Below, piece by piece: positions 1-7,059 of a DNA stretch of 64,000 nt. A program made the translations under genes and the position numbers. The DNA comes from Neobacillus sp. CF12 (GTDB lineage: Bacteria > Bacillota > Bacilli > Bacillales > Cytobacillaceae), in contig NZ_JAUCEU010000007.1 in assembly GCF_030348765.1 (NCBI RefSeq), positions 124,001 through 188,000 of the forward strand, given 5' to 3'. The notes under the pieces were generated by a model. That model saw only the letters and a program-made list of their open reading frames with translations, was not told the DNA's origin and did not search any database. The first letter of the stretch is position 1. Each line of letters opens with the position of its first letter.

Positions 1-1176
1 CCTAATTTCTTACATGGTTATACCCATTTACCTGGAATATCTGCACAATTAAGCATGCTATTGGCAACCTTCTGGATTTGGCTGTCATCGTTGTCATCTG
101 ATCATTCCATTGTTCAATTTTTTTCAAGGTTCCAGCGTTTTCTGCTCCCAATATGGACGGTGGCTTTAAGCATTTTTTGTATAATAGGCATGATAAATCC
201 GCACATAGTGGATATAGTTCCATTGAATTCAGAACCTCTGAATCTTATTTTGACAATCGTAATCTTATTATTAAATGGCATTACGATTTATAACTATTAT
301 CAATCTTACCGGTATACGCTGTTTCCATTACAAATAGCGATTGTTTATAGTGCTGGCTGGATCATGGTCTCTCAGTTAATTATGGTGAGAGGTGTAATGT
401 GGAATTTCAGCTGGTGGATCTATCACCTCTTATTATTTGCATCGATGATCGTGATGATTATCGGTTTGGTTAGACAGTATGCAGTAAAAGGGACACTTAC
501 TGAATCCATTCGTTCCTTGTTTACTGACGACCCTTTTGAACGAATAACGAACAGCATTTCACCTAGTGTCAAAGCTTTGGTTACTGAAACGGAAAAGAAA
601 GATACCTACACGGCGGGGCATACCTTTAGAGTTACGATGTATGCTTTAAAACTTGCAGAAGAACTGCAATTGAAACCCGAACAGCTTCGCGCTATTGTTC
701 AAGGGGGACTTGTTCATGATGTAGGAAAAATTCGTATCCCTGATGAAATTCTTAATAAGCCGGGAAAACTCCTTAATGATGAAAGGGTTCTAATTGAACA
801 GCATCCTGTATTTGGCTATGATATTTGCAGGAATCTTGGATTCATGCAGGAAGAATTGAGTATCATCCGGTCCCATCACGAAAAGTGGGATGGAAGTGGA
901 TATCCGGACGGACTAAAAGAGAATGACATCCCTTTCTTTGCCAGAATAGTAGCAGTTGCAGACGTATATGATGCTCTAACTTCAGAACGTTCTTACCGAA
1001 AAGCATGGACACACTCCGAAGCCATGAAGTATCTAAAAGAAAACAAGGGAACCCATTTTGATCCTCAATGTGTTGATGCATGGGAGCAACTTTGTTTAAG
1101 GAATCCATCCGTTTACAAATACCCATCAAAGGCTATTAAGGAGGAAACAACCATACAGAAGCTTTCTTTATTTTAG
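1..1176 (+). CDS. HD-GYP domain membrane signalling protein (5' end outside window)
   Basis: Likely a cyclic-di-GMP phosphodiesterase or related HD-GYP hydrolase; the function is inferred from the family. The reading frame is open to the window edge, so the true start lies upstream of the first Met at 55. Counting from that Met, hydrophobic segments fill residues 30-140 and the HD-GYP domain covers about 175-345. His-Asp is at 221-222 in VHDVGK, and HHEKWDGSGYP (274-284) holds the GYP signature. The stop codon TAG uses the first base of the IS1595-like element at 1176. Without the insertion the frame would stop at the same codon as TAA, so the protein is unchanged. Confidence 0.88.
   Translation, partial: PNFLHGYTHLPGISAQLSMLLATFWIWLSSLSSDHSIVQFFSRFQRFLLPIWTVALSIFCIIGMINPHIVDIVPLNSEPLNLILTIVILLLNGITIYNYYQSYRYTLFPLQIAIVYSAGWIMVSQLIMVRGVMWNFSWWIYHLLLFASMIVMIIGLVRQYAVKGTLTESIRSLFTDDPFERITNSISPSVKALVTETEKKDTYTAGHTFRVTMYALKLAEELQLKPEQLRAIVQGGLVHDVGKIRIPDEILNKPGKLLNDERVLIEQHPVFGYDICRNLGFMQEELSIIRSHHEKWDGSGYPDGLKENDIPFFARIVAVADVYDALTSERSYRKAWTHSEAMKYLKENKGTHFDPQCVDAWEQLCLRNPSVYKYPSKAIKEETTIQKLSLF
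1168..1175. repeat. Left target-site duplication of IS1595-like element
   Basis: TTATTTTA lies immediately before the left inverted repeat and is identical to 2127-2134. Eight-base duplications are characteristic of the IS1595 family. Confidence 0.85.
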
Positions 1177-1200
1177 GCTTTGTTAAATAGTATTGTTGTT
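1176..1200 (+). repeat. Left terminal inverted repeat
   Basis: Begins GGCTTTGTTAAA and ends TTGTTGTT. It matches the reverse complement of 2102-2126 at 22 of 25 positions. Confidence 0.85.
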
Positions 1201-1205
1201 TTTTA

Positions 1206-1242
1206 GGCAAAAAATATGGGAACGTCTGATTTGGACGTTCCC
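1206..1242 (-). terminator. Rho-independent terminator of the VOC gene
   Basis: The stem GGGAACGTC / GACGTTCCC (1218-1226 with 1234-1242) is followed on the minus strand by ATATTTTTT. It lies inside the mobile element, between the VOC gene and the left inverted repeat. Confidence 0.8.
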
Positions 1243-1245
1243 GTT

Positions 1246-1280
1246 CTTATTCCGTTAAAGCACCCGTTAATGAAATAAAG
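1246..1280 (-). repeat. Dispersed hairpin repeat (R1-type copy) downstream of VOC gene
   Basis: Read on the minus strand it contains ATTAACGGGTGCTTTAAC with flanking bases that pair. It matches the R1 half of the composite repeat seen at 13145 and 15072, and is followed by a terminator exactly as in those copies. Confidence 0.65.
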
Positions 1281-1299
1281 TAATTTATTTATTATAATC

Positions 1300-1671
1300 T
1301 TACCAGTGTACTTGAAGTTTATTACCATTTGGGTCATAAAAGTGGAAAAAGGCATGACCATTATCTTCTTTTATATCCTCGACCTTAACTTGATTATCAA
1401 TTAAGTGTTGATGAAATTTAGATAATTCTGGACTTGTAAAGCCAATGCTAAATTCTTGTTCATTATCAATTGTAAAATGTGCAAATGTTTCATCTTCGGT
1501 AGGAACTAAGATAAGTAAGAAAGGTCCTTCATTTACTTTTAAAATTGCAAGTTCCTCAGTATTGTTTAGTAACTGGAGCCCTAATACATCTCTATACCAT
1601 TGTGCAGACAGTTCTAAATCTTTTACAGGAATTCTAATATAATGTACTTGTTCAATAAATGATTTACTCAT
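1300..1671 (-). CDS. VOC (glyoxalase/bleomycin-resistance fold) protein, IS passenger
   Basis: A 123-aa protein of the vicinal oxygen chelate superfamily, built from two beta-alpha-beta-beta-beta modules. The N-terminal HYIRIPVKDLELSAQWYRDVLG and the C-terminal YDPNGNKLQVHW are the usual family landmarks. Members bind a metal and act on small electrophiles or antibiotics; no substrate can be assigned here. The start ATG has AAAGGAGAG upstream. The gene lies inside the 951-bp mobile element and is bracketed by dispersed-repeat copies, so it looks like a captured cassette and not part of the ancestral insertion sequence. Confidence 0.85.
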   Translation of the reverse strand: MSKSFIEQVHYIRIPVKDLELSAQWYRDVLGLQLLNNTEELAILKVNEGPFLLILVPTEDETFAHFTIDNEQEFSIGFTSPELSKFHQHLIDNQVKVEDIKEDNGHAFFHFYDPNGNKLQVHW

Positions 1672-1743
1672 AGCCTTCTCTCCTTTATTTAATCCGGTAT
1701 ATCAAATAGTTCCCTTTCTACATACCTTTTTCCTTCCGATTAT

Positions 1744-1772
1744 TGATTTAACCTGCCCTTTAACGGAACAAT
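1744..1772 (-). repeat. Dispersed hairpin repeat (R2-type copy) upstream of VOC gene
   Basis: On the minus strand it reads TTGTTCCGTTAAAGGGCAGG, matching the R2 half at 9915 (TGAACTAAAGGGGCAGG). It precedes the VOC gene just as R2 copies precede genes elsewhere in the window. Confidence 0.6.
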
Positions 1773-1782
1773 AAACTTCTTA

Positions 1783-2064
1783 TTATTCGGAAAATTCTGA
1801 TAACATTAGTTTATCATAAGTTATGTTAACTGAGAAAGAACAACTGTCTAAAACCATTTTGGTTATCGTAAAGTTATCTTTTATATGTTTGATGGTGTCT
1901 AAGAATTGGAACCAGCTCAAATAATGGTCTAGATATTTAGTCGCTACACCATTAAAACGCTCCATCCAGCTCTTTAAACGGCTGTGATAACTATTTACAT
2001 TCTGGATATGATAAATTCCTTTAACTCCCTCCCTACCATTTGCTTTAAAGCGGGTAATTTTAGT
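1783..2064 (-). pseudogene. ISXO2-like transposase, C-terminal fragment
   Basis: About 94 codons remain. The conserved end of the ISXO2/IS1595 DDE transposase is visible: [18 protein letters not shown] followed by [18 protein letters not shown]. An in-frame TAG at 2065 and the lack of sequence before it show that the 5' two thirds, including most catalytic residues, are missing. There is no plausible start. It lies just inside the right inverted repeat, where a transposase would begin, so the loss is a deletion within the element. Confidence 0.8.
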
Positions 2065-2101
2065 CTACCCATTATAGAACAACTGTTCGAGAAAATCAAA
2101 T

Positions 2102-2126
2102 AACAACATTATTCTTTAACAAAGCC
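2102..2126 (-). repeat. Right terminal inverted repeat
   Basis: Its reverse complement begins GGCTTTGTTAAAGAATAATG. It pairs with 1176-1200. Confidence 0.85.
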
Positions 2127-2134
2127 TTATTTTA
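2127..2134. repeat. Right target-site duplication
   Basis: TTATTTTA, identical to 1168-1175. Confidence 0.85.
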
Positions 2135-2254
2135 AAAAGAAAGCAATAATCCATATGTGAATTTTGAGCTAATCGGTAGGGTACTGGTTAGCTTTTTTAA
2201 TTGAATGCAAGGAACATTAATAGTTTGTTGTTAAAAAAATTACTTCGTAAAGTG

Positions 2255-2284
2255 TTGACAATCTAAATGAATATATGATAAATT
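2255..2284 (+). promoter_or_regulatory. Candidate SigA promoter of yceI
   Basis: TTGACA at 2255-2260 and a -10-like ATAAAT at 2278-2283 are separated by 17 bases. The -10 abuts the first operator. Confidence 0.55.
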
Positions 2285-2304
2285 TATCTCGAGTTAAAGA
2301 TAAA
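2285..2304 (+). promoter_or_regulatory. MhqR-type operator 1
   Basis: TATCTCGAGTTAAAGATAAA has half-sites TATCT and AGATA spaced by 8 bases. The published MhqR (MarR family) site of Bacillus subtilis is TATCT-cgaattcg-AGATA with the same spacing. It sits on the promoter's start region, consistent with repression. Confidence 0.6.
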
Positions 2305-2406
2305 TGAATTCGAGGTAATTAATTGAACAATCACTTCGGATTCGAAGATAAAAGCTGGTTTGCCTTAATTTTAAAATATGAGGGTAAACAATTTTTTTTG
2401 AATATA

Positions 2407-2424
2407 TGTCTCGATTTCGAGATA
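2407..2424 (+). promoter_or_regulatory. MhqR-type operator 2
   Basis: TGTCTCGATTTCGAGATA repeats the 5-8-5 layout of operator 1 and contains the perfect palindrome TCTCGA-TT-TCGAGA. It ends 12 bases before the ribosome binding site of yceI. Confidence 0.65.
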
Positions 2425-2449
2425 AAAAACACAAATGGGGGAATTTAAC

Positions 2450-2977
2450 ATGGCAAAATGGACAGTAGACCAATCACACTCAAGCGTAGGATTTGAAGTA
2501 AAACACATGATGGTGTCAAAAGTAAAAGGACAATTTGAAACTTATTCAGCGGAAATAGAAGCTGCAGATTTAACAGATTTAACATCAGCTTCAATCGCAT
2601 TCAAATTTGACGTTGCGAGCATCAACACACGTAGTGAAGACCGTGATAACCACTTAAGATCTGCAGATTTCTTTGATGTAGAGAATAACCCAACAATTGA
2701 ATTTACATCAACAAGCATTACAAAGGATGGGGATGAATATAGCGTAACCGGTGATTTAACGATTAAAGCTGTAACAAAACCAGTTACGTTTGCTGTTGAA
2801 TTTAATGGTAAGGGTAAAAACCCATGGGGCGTAGAAGTGTACGGATTTGAAGCAGAAGCAAAAATTAACCGTGAAGAATTCGGTCTTACTTGGAATGCAG
2901 CGCTAGAAACAGGCGGCGTACTTGTAGGGAAAGACATCAAAATTAAAGTTGAACTAGAAGTTAACCCAGCGGCATAA
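2450..2977 (+). CDS. yceI: YceI family protein
   Basis: A 175-aa protein of the YceI family, a lipocalin-like beta barrel that binds isoprenoid-type lipids. The start MAKWTVDQSHSSVGFEVKHM is typical, as are the central HLRSADFFDVENNP and the C-terminal TGGVLVGKDIKI. ATG 2450 is preferred over ATG 2435 because GGGGGAA (2437-2443) then sits at the correct distance. There is no signal peptide, so it is probably cytoplasmic. Two MhqR-type operators upstream suggest induction by quinones, aldehydes or other thiol-reactive electrophiles. A strong terminator follows, so it is monocistronic. Confidence 0.92.
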   Translation: MAKWTVDQSHSSVGFEVKHMMVSKVKGQFETYSAEIEAADLTDLTSASIAFKFDVASINTRSEDRDNHLRSADFFDVENNPTIEFTSTSITKDGDEYSVTGDLTIKAVTKPVTFAVEFNGKGKNPWGVEVYGFEAEAKINREEFGLTWNAALETGGVLVGKDIKIKVELEVNPAA

Positions 2978-3012
2978 TTTTAATTAGTGGCAAGGTCATT
3001 ATAAAAACCAAA

Positions 3013-3056
3013 AACCAATTCGAGCACTGTATTAATAGTGCTCGGATTGGTTTTTT
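3013..3056 (+). terminator. Terminator of yceI
   Basis: Long stem AACCAATTCGAGCACT / AGTGCTCGGATTGGTT followed by six T. Confidence 0.9.
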
Positions 3057-3286
3057 AGTATTTATAGAGTAATAGGAATGGGTTACTTTTCTAAAGATCT
3101 TATTACCTGCCTAAATGAGTCCTCTACCTGCGAATTTTTTGTTAACCTGTATTGGAAATATTCCCTTAATCCACTAGAGATAGTTTCATAGACAAATTTA
3201 AGATAACTCAAACATATAACTTGTCCTAACGAAATATAGATATAAAGGAGTGATTCTTTTGTAATATTAGATGGGAGTGAGACGTA

Positions 3287-4057
3287 ATGTACTTCAGTAA
3301 AAAAACGATTACCATTTTGTTAAGTGTGATAGTATTGATTTTCTCAGGTGTTGGTGTTTATGCGGCTGCGCAACAGAATGATGGCAGCCAAATTCTCTAT
3401 GCGTGTAAGAAAGATAATGGACAACTTCGTTTGGTTGACCAAAACGCATCATGTGGTCCTAACGAGGAAAAGATATTCTGGAACGTAGAGGGACCTGCGG
3501 GACCAATGGGAGCACAAGGACCTGCAGGCAAGGATGGGATAGATGGCAAAGACGGTGCGGCGGGGCCACAGGGACCTCCAGGAGTTTCATTGCCTGTAGG
3601 TGACGGGAATTCTGTACTTAATTATGATGTTTATATGAAATTGGGAACAATCAAAGGGGAATCGGCAGCTGAGGAATATCCAGATTGGATCTTGCTAACT
3701 GGAGTGGAGTTTGATGCTTCTCAAGTTGTTAATACAGGAGGAGGCGGCGCAGGCAGTACAGGGAAAGCCTCCATCAATGAGTTTGTAGTCAAGAAAAGTT
3801 ACGATTCTTCTTCTATCTCAATATTTCAAGATATGCTTTTAGGGAAACATATTGCTGATTGCCAAATCGTGTTCGTGTCACGCGGGGAAGTACCAACTCC
3901 TATTATCACGATTGAATTAACCGAAGTCCTAATCACAAATTATAACTTTGATAATGCGTTTGAAACCATTGGATTAAATTTTGCCAAGATAAAGTCGACC
4001 TACAATGGAGTAAATCCTCCGATTGTAGGCAATTTTGATTTCAAGACAAACAAATAG
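3287..4057 (+). CDS. Secreted collagen-like protein with Hcp-fold domain
   Basis: A 256-aa exported protein. Residues 1-30 form a signal peptide (lysines, a hydrophobic core, then VYAAA). Residues 31-68 hold a Cys-containing segment seen before collagen-like regions in other bacterial proteins. Ten Gly-X-Y triplets follow (about 69-99, GPAGPMGAQG to GPQGPPG). The C-terminal ~145 residues resemble the Hcp tube-protein family: YMKLGTIKGES, STGKASINEFVVKKSYDSSS, GKHIADCQIVF and ENVSLNFAKI-like GLNFAKIKSTYN. No type VI secretion genes are present. A surface or spore-surface role is inference from the collagen and signal sequences. The Hcp assignment is by recalled motifs and should be checked. 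Confidence 0.75.
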   Translation: MYFSKKTITILLSVIVLIFSGVGVYAAAQQNDGSQILYACKKDNGQLRLVDQNASCGPNEEKIFWNVEGPAGPMGAQGPAGKDGIDGKDGAAGPQGPPGVSLPVGDGNSVLNYDVYMKLGTIKGESAAEEYPDWILLTGVEFDASQVVNTGGGGAGSTGKASINEFVVKKSYDSSSISIFQDMLLGKHIADCQIVFVSRGEVPTPIITIELTEVLITNYNFDNAFETIGLNFAKIKSTYNGVNPPIVGNFDFKTNK

Positions 4058-4066
4058 GTCGAAAGG

Positions 4067-4096
4067 AAGAACCTGTGGATTTATCTCAGGTTCTTT
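4067..4096 (+). terminator. Terminator after collagen-like gene
   Basis: AAGAACCTG / CAGGTTCTT with an 11-base loop, then a short T run. Confidence 0.65.
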
Positions 4097-4249
4097 ACTA
4101 TATTGTAGGGTCCAAGGAAAAACAAATATGGAATTTCAGTATATGGGATCGTTATTTCACCCTCAAGTAATAGGGTAGATTCGATTTGAATAAAGGGTTA
4201 GATAAGTATTTAGAGAATATATAAAAAAATGTTATGGCGAGGTGAAGGT

Positions 4250-4747
4250 ATGAATATAGGTAGAGAGTATTTGAAAACAGTAACACAACGCTTTACGGAT
4301 GCAAAGATAACCACTGAAAAAGCAATTGAGCAATTAACCGAAAGAGAATTATTTTGGTCTCCGAATGAAGAGTCCAATAGTATTGCAATTATTATAAAAC
4401 ACATGAGTGGTAATATGGTTTCACGTTGGACTGATTTCTTTACATCTGATGGGGAAAAACCGTATCGAAATCGTGATGATGAATTTGTGGAAGATAGTAA
4501 AACGAAGGAACAAGTGATGGAGCTGTGGGAACTTGGATGGAATACCTTTTTTACTGCATTGAAAGATATTGACGAAGAACACCTCTTAAAAACAATTACC
4601 ATCCGAAATGAACCTCATTCTGTTATAGAAGCGATTGAACGCCAAATGTACCATTATTCTTACCATGTTGGGCAAATCATTTATATCGCAAAAAATTTAA
4701 AATCTAGTGATTGGAAGTCCCTAACGATTCCTCGAAAAAGTAAATAA
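4250..4747 (+). CDS. DinB-family (DUF1572-like) protein
   Basis: A 165-aa four-helix-bundle protein of the DinB/YfiT superfamily, many of which are metal-dependent thiol transferases or have no known substrate. The helix ending IIIKHMSGN and the C-terminal YHYSYHVGQIIYIAK supply the usual three His ligands. ATG 4250 is chosen over 4229 because GAGGTGAAGG precedes it. It resembles the gene at 10550, which has the same SNSIAEIVQH and HIGQIIYI elements, so the window holds two distant paralogs. Confidence 0.85.
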   Translation: MNIGREYLKTVTQRFTDAKITTEKAIEQLTERELFWSPNEESNSIAIIIKHMSGNMVSRWTDFFTSDGEKPYRNRDDEFVEDSKTKEQVMELWELGWNTFFTALKDIDEEHLLKTITIRNEPHSVIEAIERQMYHYSYHVGQIIYIAKNLKSSDWKSLTIPRKSK

Positions 4748-4782
4748 TCGCTTTAGAGTAATAGTAAAAGTAGGAGGATAAT

Positions 4783-4937
4783 ATGGAATTTTTTGGATTA
4801 TTATTAACGATGGTGCCGTTGGTCCTACTCGCTTTTATTTTCAACTGGGTACATACTTTAAAATCAACTCCTATAGGCAAATTCAACAAAATGAAGAGAT
4901 TATTTCATTGTTAAAAGAACTTTGTAAAAAAGAGTAG
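4783..4937 (+). pseudogene. Small membrane-anchored protein, frameshifted
   Basis: After TAGGAGGATAAT the ATG at 4783 opens a 43-codon frame: one membrane helix (MEFFGLLLTMVPLVLLAFIF), then a frame that ends early at 4914. The +2 frame continues with QIQQNEEIISLLKELCKKE and stops at 4937. That is the kind of polar coiled tail expected after the helix. A single-base indel near 4878-4880 best explains this. The intact protein would be about 51 aa with an N-terminal anchor and cytoplasmic tail. Either a real mutation or an assembly error. Confidence 0.6.
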
Positions 4938-4955
4938 GTGCTTATACATTTAACT

Positions 4956-4992
4956 AGTGTGTTGATCCAATAAGGATTAATGCACTTTTTTG
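4956..4992 (+). terminator. Terminator
   Basis: Interrupted stem AGTG..TTGATCC / GGATTAA..CACT followed by TTTTTT. Confidence 0.65.
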
Positions 4993-5096
4993 TTGAAATT
5001 TTATTTCTATAATGGTTCAAACTAAATGATGTGATTTTAACTTGTTAGAAATGCATGTATGGATCCTTTATCACGCAACCCTATAGTTACTTGTTC

Positions 5097-5126
5097 TTGA
5101 CAAGCAACCCTGTGGTTGCTTATACT
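5097..5126 (+). promoter_or_regulatory. Promoter of the ArsR-family gene
   Basis: TTGACA (5097-5102) and TATACT (5121-5126) with an 18-base spacer. The expected start of transcription, about 7 bases later, coincides with ATG 5133. Confidence 0.75.
5102..5121 (+). promoter_or_regulatory. Operator, perfect 8-bp inverted repeat
   Basis: AAGCAACC-CTGT-GGTTGCTT fills the spacer between -35 and -10. A weaker copy, GCAACC-CTAT-AGTTACTT, lies just upstream at about 5075-5092. This is the classic position for autorepression by an ArsR protein. Confidence 0.7.
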
Positions 5127-5132
5127 TTATAT

Positions 5133-5411
5133 ATGAATTGGGACAAAGAAGCTATATTCAAAGCACTTGGCGACTCGACTCGGAGGCTTATGTTAGACGA
5201 ACTATCCGAACAAAACGAGCAGACGTTGTATGAACTTACGGTACGTCTCATTATGAAGCATGACCTTGCAATTTCACGACAAGCGATAGCTAAACATCTT
5301 TCGGTTTTGGAAGCTGCAGGGCTCGTAACATCAGAAAGAAAGGGAAAATACCGAGTAATAGTATTCATTAGAGAACCACTAAAAAATTTGCTTAAAGGAT
5401 GGATAGATTAG
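5133..5411 (+). CDS. ArsR-family winged-helix regulator, probably leaderless
   Basis: A 92-aa winged-helix repressor (MNWDKEAIFKALGDSTRRLM, then ISRQAIAKHLSVLEAAGLVT as the recognition helix and ERKGKYRVIVFI as the wing). The longer frame back to 5055 is rejected because it runs through the promoter and operator. With -10 at 5121-5126, ATG 5133 would be at or within one base of the transcript start. There is no ribosome binding site, so translation is probably leaderless. No metal-binding Cys pair is visible, so the ligand is unknown. The VOC gene 100 bases downstream is the likely target. Confidence 0.82.
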   Translation: MNWDKEAIFKALGDSTRRLMLDELSEQNEQTLYELTVRLIMKHDLAISRQAIAKHLSVLEAAGLVTSERKGKYRVIVFIREPLKNLLKGWID

Positions 5412-5514
5412 TTTTATAAAACGGAACAGGACATCCGGCAATGTGTAAGTTGTTTCTGACAGATTGTTAACAAATCAGAATAATTCACCAACTATCAAAG
5501 GAGACAAAAACATT

Positions 5515-5898
5515 ATGAAAATCATTGTTACTAGTATATTTGTAAACGACCAAGATAAGGCACTAAATTTTTATTCAGAAACACTCGGATTTGTAAAGAA
5601 GCATGACGTTCCAACAGGAGAATATAGGTGGATTACGCTAGTTTCATCCGAGGATCAAACAGGGACCGAGCTTTTACTTGAGCCGAATAACCATCCAGCC
5701 GCAAAAGAATATCAAGAAAAGTTATTTGCAGAAGGCATCCCAGTAACCATGTTTGGGGTTGCAGATATTCACGCAGAGTACAATCGATTAGTGGAAAAAG
5801 GCGTCAAGTTTACTATGGAACCGACAAAAATGGGCGAATTAACAATAGCAGTCTTCGATGATACATGCGGCAATCTTATTCAGATAATACAGCAGTAA
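5515..5898 (+). CDS. VOC family protein
   Basis: A 127-aa glyoxalase-fold protein (MKIIVTSIFVNDQDKALNFY at the start, LIQIIQQ at the end). ATG 5515 follows AAAGGAGAC at the right spacing; the frame open back to 5464 has no such site. It contains GTELLLEPN and the second-module landmark FDDTCGNLIQ. The metal-ligand pattern looks incomplete and the substrate is unknown. It follows the ArsR gene on the same strand with no terminator between them, so the two probably form an operon. Confidence 0.85.
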   Translation: MKIIVTSIFVNDQDKALNFYSETLGFVKKHDVPTGEYRWITLVSSEDQTGTELLLEPNNHPAAKEYQEKLFAEGIPVTMFGVADIHAEYNRLVEKGVKFTMEPTKMGELTIAVFDDTCGNLIQIIQQ

Positions 5899-5970
5899 CT
5901 TCATGTATAAATAACCAAGTTCAATCGACTTAATTGATATGTTTTGAGTTGGGGTAGTATTTTATCAATC

Positions 5971-6018
5971 ACCTTAAATAACCCTGTCCTAATCATAGGA
6001 CAGGGTTATTTAAGGTTT
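5971..6018. terminator. Bidirectional terminator
   Basis: Perfect 20-bp stem (5971-5990 with 5997-6016) around the loop AATCAT, placed between converging genes. Confidence 0.9.
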
Positions 6019-6031
6019 AATGAATAAATGG

Positions 6032-6676
6032 CTATTCGGCACATTCCCAAATCGCTTTACCTTGTAGTGTGAAAATGCCGTTTTCTTTTGTTCTCGCAGA
6101 ATTTATCATGGCTTTAGCCAATATTTCTGTCGGCAGCGGGTTTTGCGAATGAAAAATCCCTATTTTATTAAAAAGCTGTATGGCTTTCAGTCCGGCAACT
6201 TCAGCTGTTCTATCACTATTTTTTCGTATCAATACTGGCGGGTTAAAGATTGTTAGCTTTGGAAACCCTAAAGATTTTACAGCTTCTTCTAACTGCCCTT
6301 TCATCCTAGTATAAAAGAAACGAGATTTAGGAGAAGAAAAACCCGAAGATACCAATACATAGTTATTCACATTGTTTTCTCTGGCAAGTTTGGCAAACTG
6401 GAATTGATAATCGTAATCAACTTTCCATTGAGCTTCTTTACTGCCTGCCGCTTTAAGGGTAGTTCCCAAACACGAAAATAAAACATCCCCCTTCACTAAA
6501 TGCTTCCATTGTTCTGGTTTATCAAAGTCAATAACATGTACCTTTAATTTTTTATGTTGGATATCCAGATCACGTCTAACAAAAATATCTACCTGATGAA
6601 AAGAATCGTCTTTTAACAATAAATCCAGCAAGTCTATTCCTGTGGCCCCAGTTGCTCCTATTACTAATGCGTGCAT
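6032..6676 (-). CDS. NAD(P)-binding Rossmann-fold oxidoreductase (HTATIP2-like SDR)
   Basis: A 214-aa atypical short-chain dehydrogenase. The dinucleotide-binding GATGATG is at residues 8-14 and FSCLGTTLKAAG marks the usual fourth strand region. YVLVSSGFSS and YTRMKGQLEEAVK form a Y-x-x-x-K active site (Y122/K126 approximately). The start is preceded by AAGGAGAAG. Members of this group are often annotated as oxidoreductases with unknown substrate. It stands alone between a bidirectional terminator and a gene-free region. Confidence 0.85.
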   Translation of the reverse strand: MHALVIGATGATGIDLLDLLLKDDSFHQVDIFVRRDLDIQHKKLKVHVIDFDKPEQWKHLVKGDVLFSCLGTTLKAAGSKEAQWKVDYDYQFQFAKLARENNVNNYVLVSSGFSSPKSRFFYTRMKGQLEEAVKSLGFPKLTIFNPPVLIRKNSDRTAEVAGLKAIQLFNKIGIFHSQNPLPTEILAKAMINSARTKENGIFTLQGKAIWECAE

Positions 6677-7059
6677 TTTATTCTTCTCCTTATTGTAAAA
6701 TATCGTCTTTCTGAAATTAATTTTCGCGTTCGTTCTAAGATAAATAGTAAAGAGGGCCCCTTAGTAAAATTTGCAACTAAAAATTTCTCATAAGTAATTT
6801 TAACAGAACAAACTTCATTTCTACAAAGAGGAAGAGCCAGATCATCTTATGAATAACAAAATAAATTACAGAACTTATTAGTTCATTTAATTAGGAGAGG
6901 AGTCCATTAACGGGTGTGTTTAACTAGAATACCTAAGCCTATATTTTAGAAATTCGGAAGGGGTGAGAACAGAAAACGTATCATATGGAAATTCAAATAG
7001 GAATAGTACCTTACTAGATTAAATAAAATGATAATAGGAAGAAATGAGGTGGTTTTATA
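6677..7059. other. Gene-free stretch with one partial dispersed repeat
   Basis: I see no gene. At about 6903-6930 CATTAACGGGTGTGTTTAAC resembles an R1 copy of the composite repeat, without the terminator that usually follows. Confidence 0.45.

Larger units (their letters stand above)
1176..2126. mobile_element. IS1595-like (ISXO2-like) element, 951 bp, with VOC passenger gene and truncated transposase
   Basis: The ends are 25-bp inverted repeats starting GGCTTTGTTAAA with 22 of 25 positions matching. They are flanked by a perfect 8-bp direct repeat TTATTTTA. Inside, both on the minus strand, are a complete VOC gene and only the last ~94 codons of an ISXO2-type transposase. The element cannot encode a full transposase, so it either moved in trans as a non-autonomous passenger carrier or lost the transposase 5' part after insertion. 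Removing it restores a perfect 9-bp inverted repeat (GCTTTCTTT / AAAGAAAGC), so the insertion split the loop of a palindrome just behind the HD-GYP gene. Confidence 0.85.

Noticed and set aside
3287..4057. Type VI secretion locus
   Set aside because: Only an Hcp-like domain is present, fused behind a signal peptide and collagen repeats. No sheath, baseplate or VgrG genes occur.
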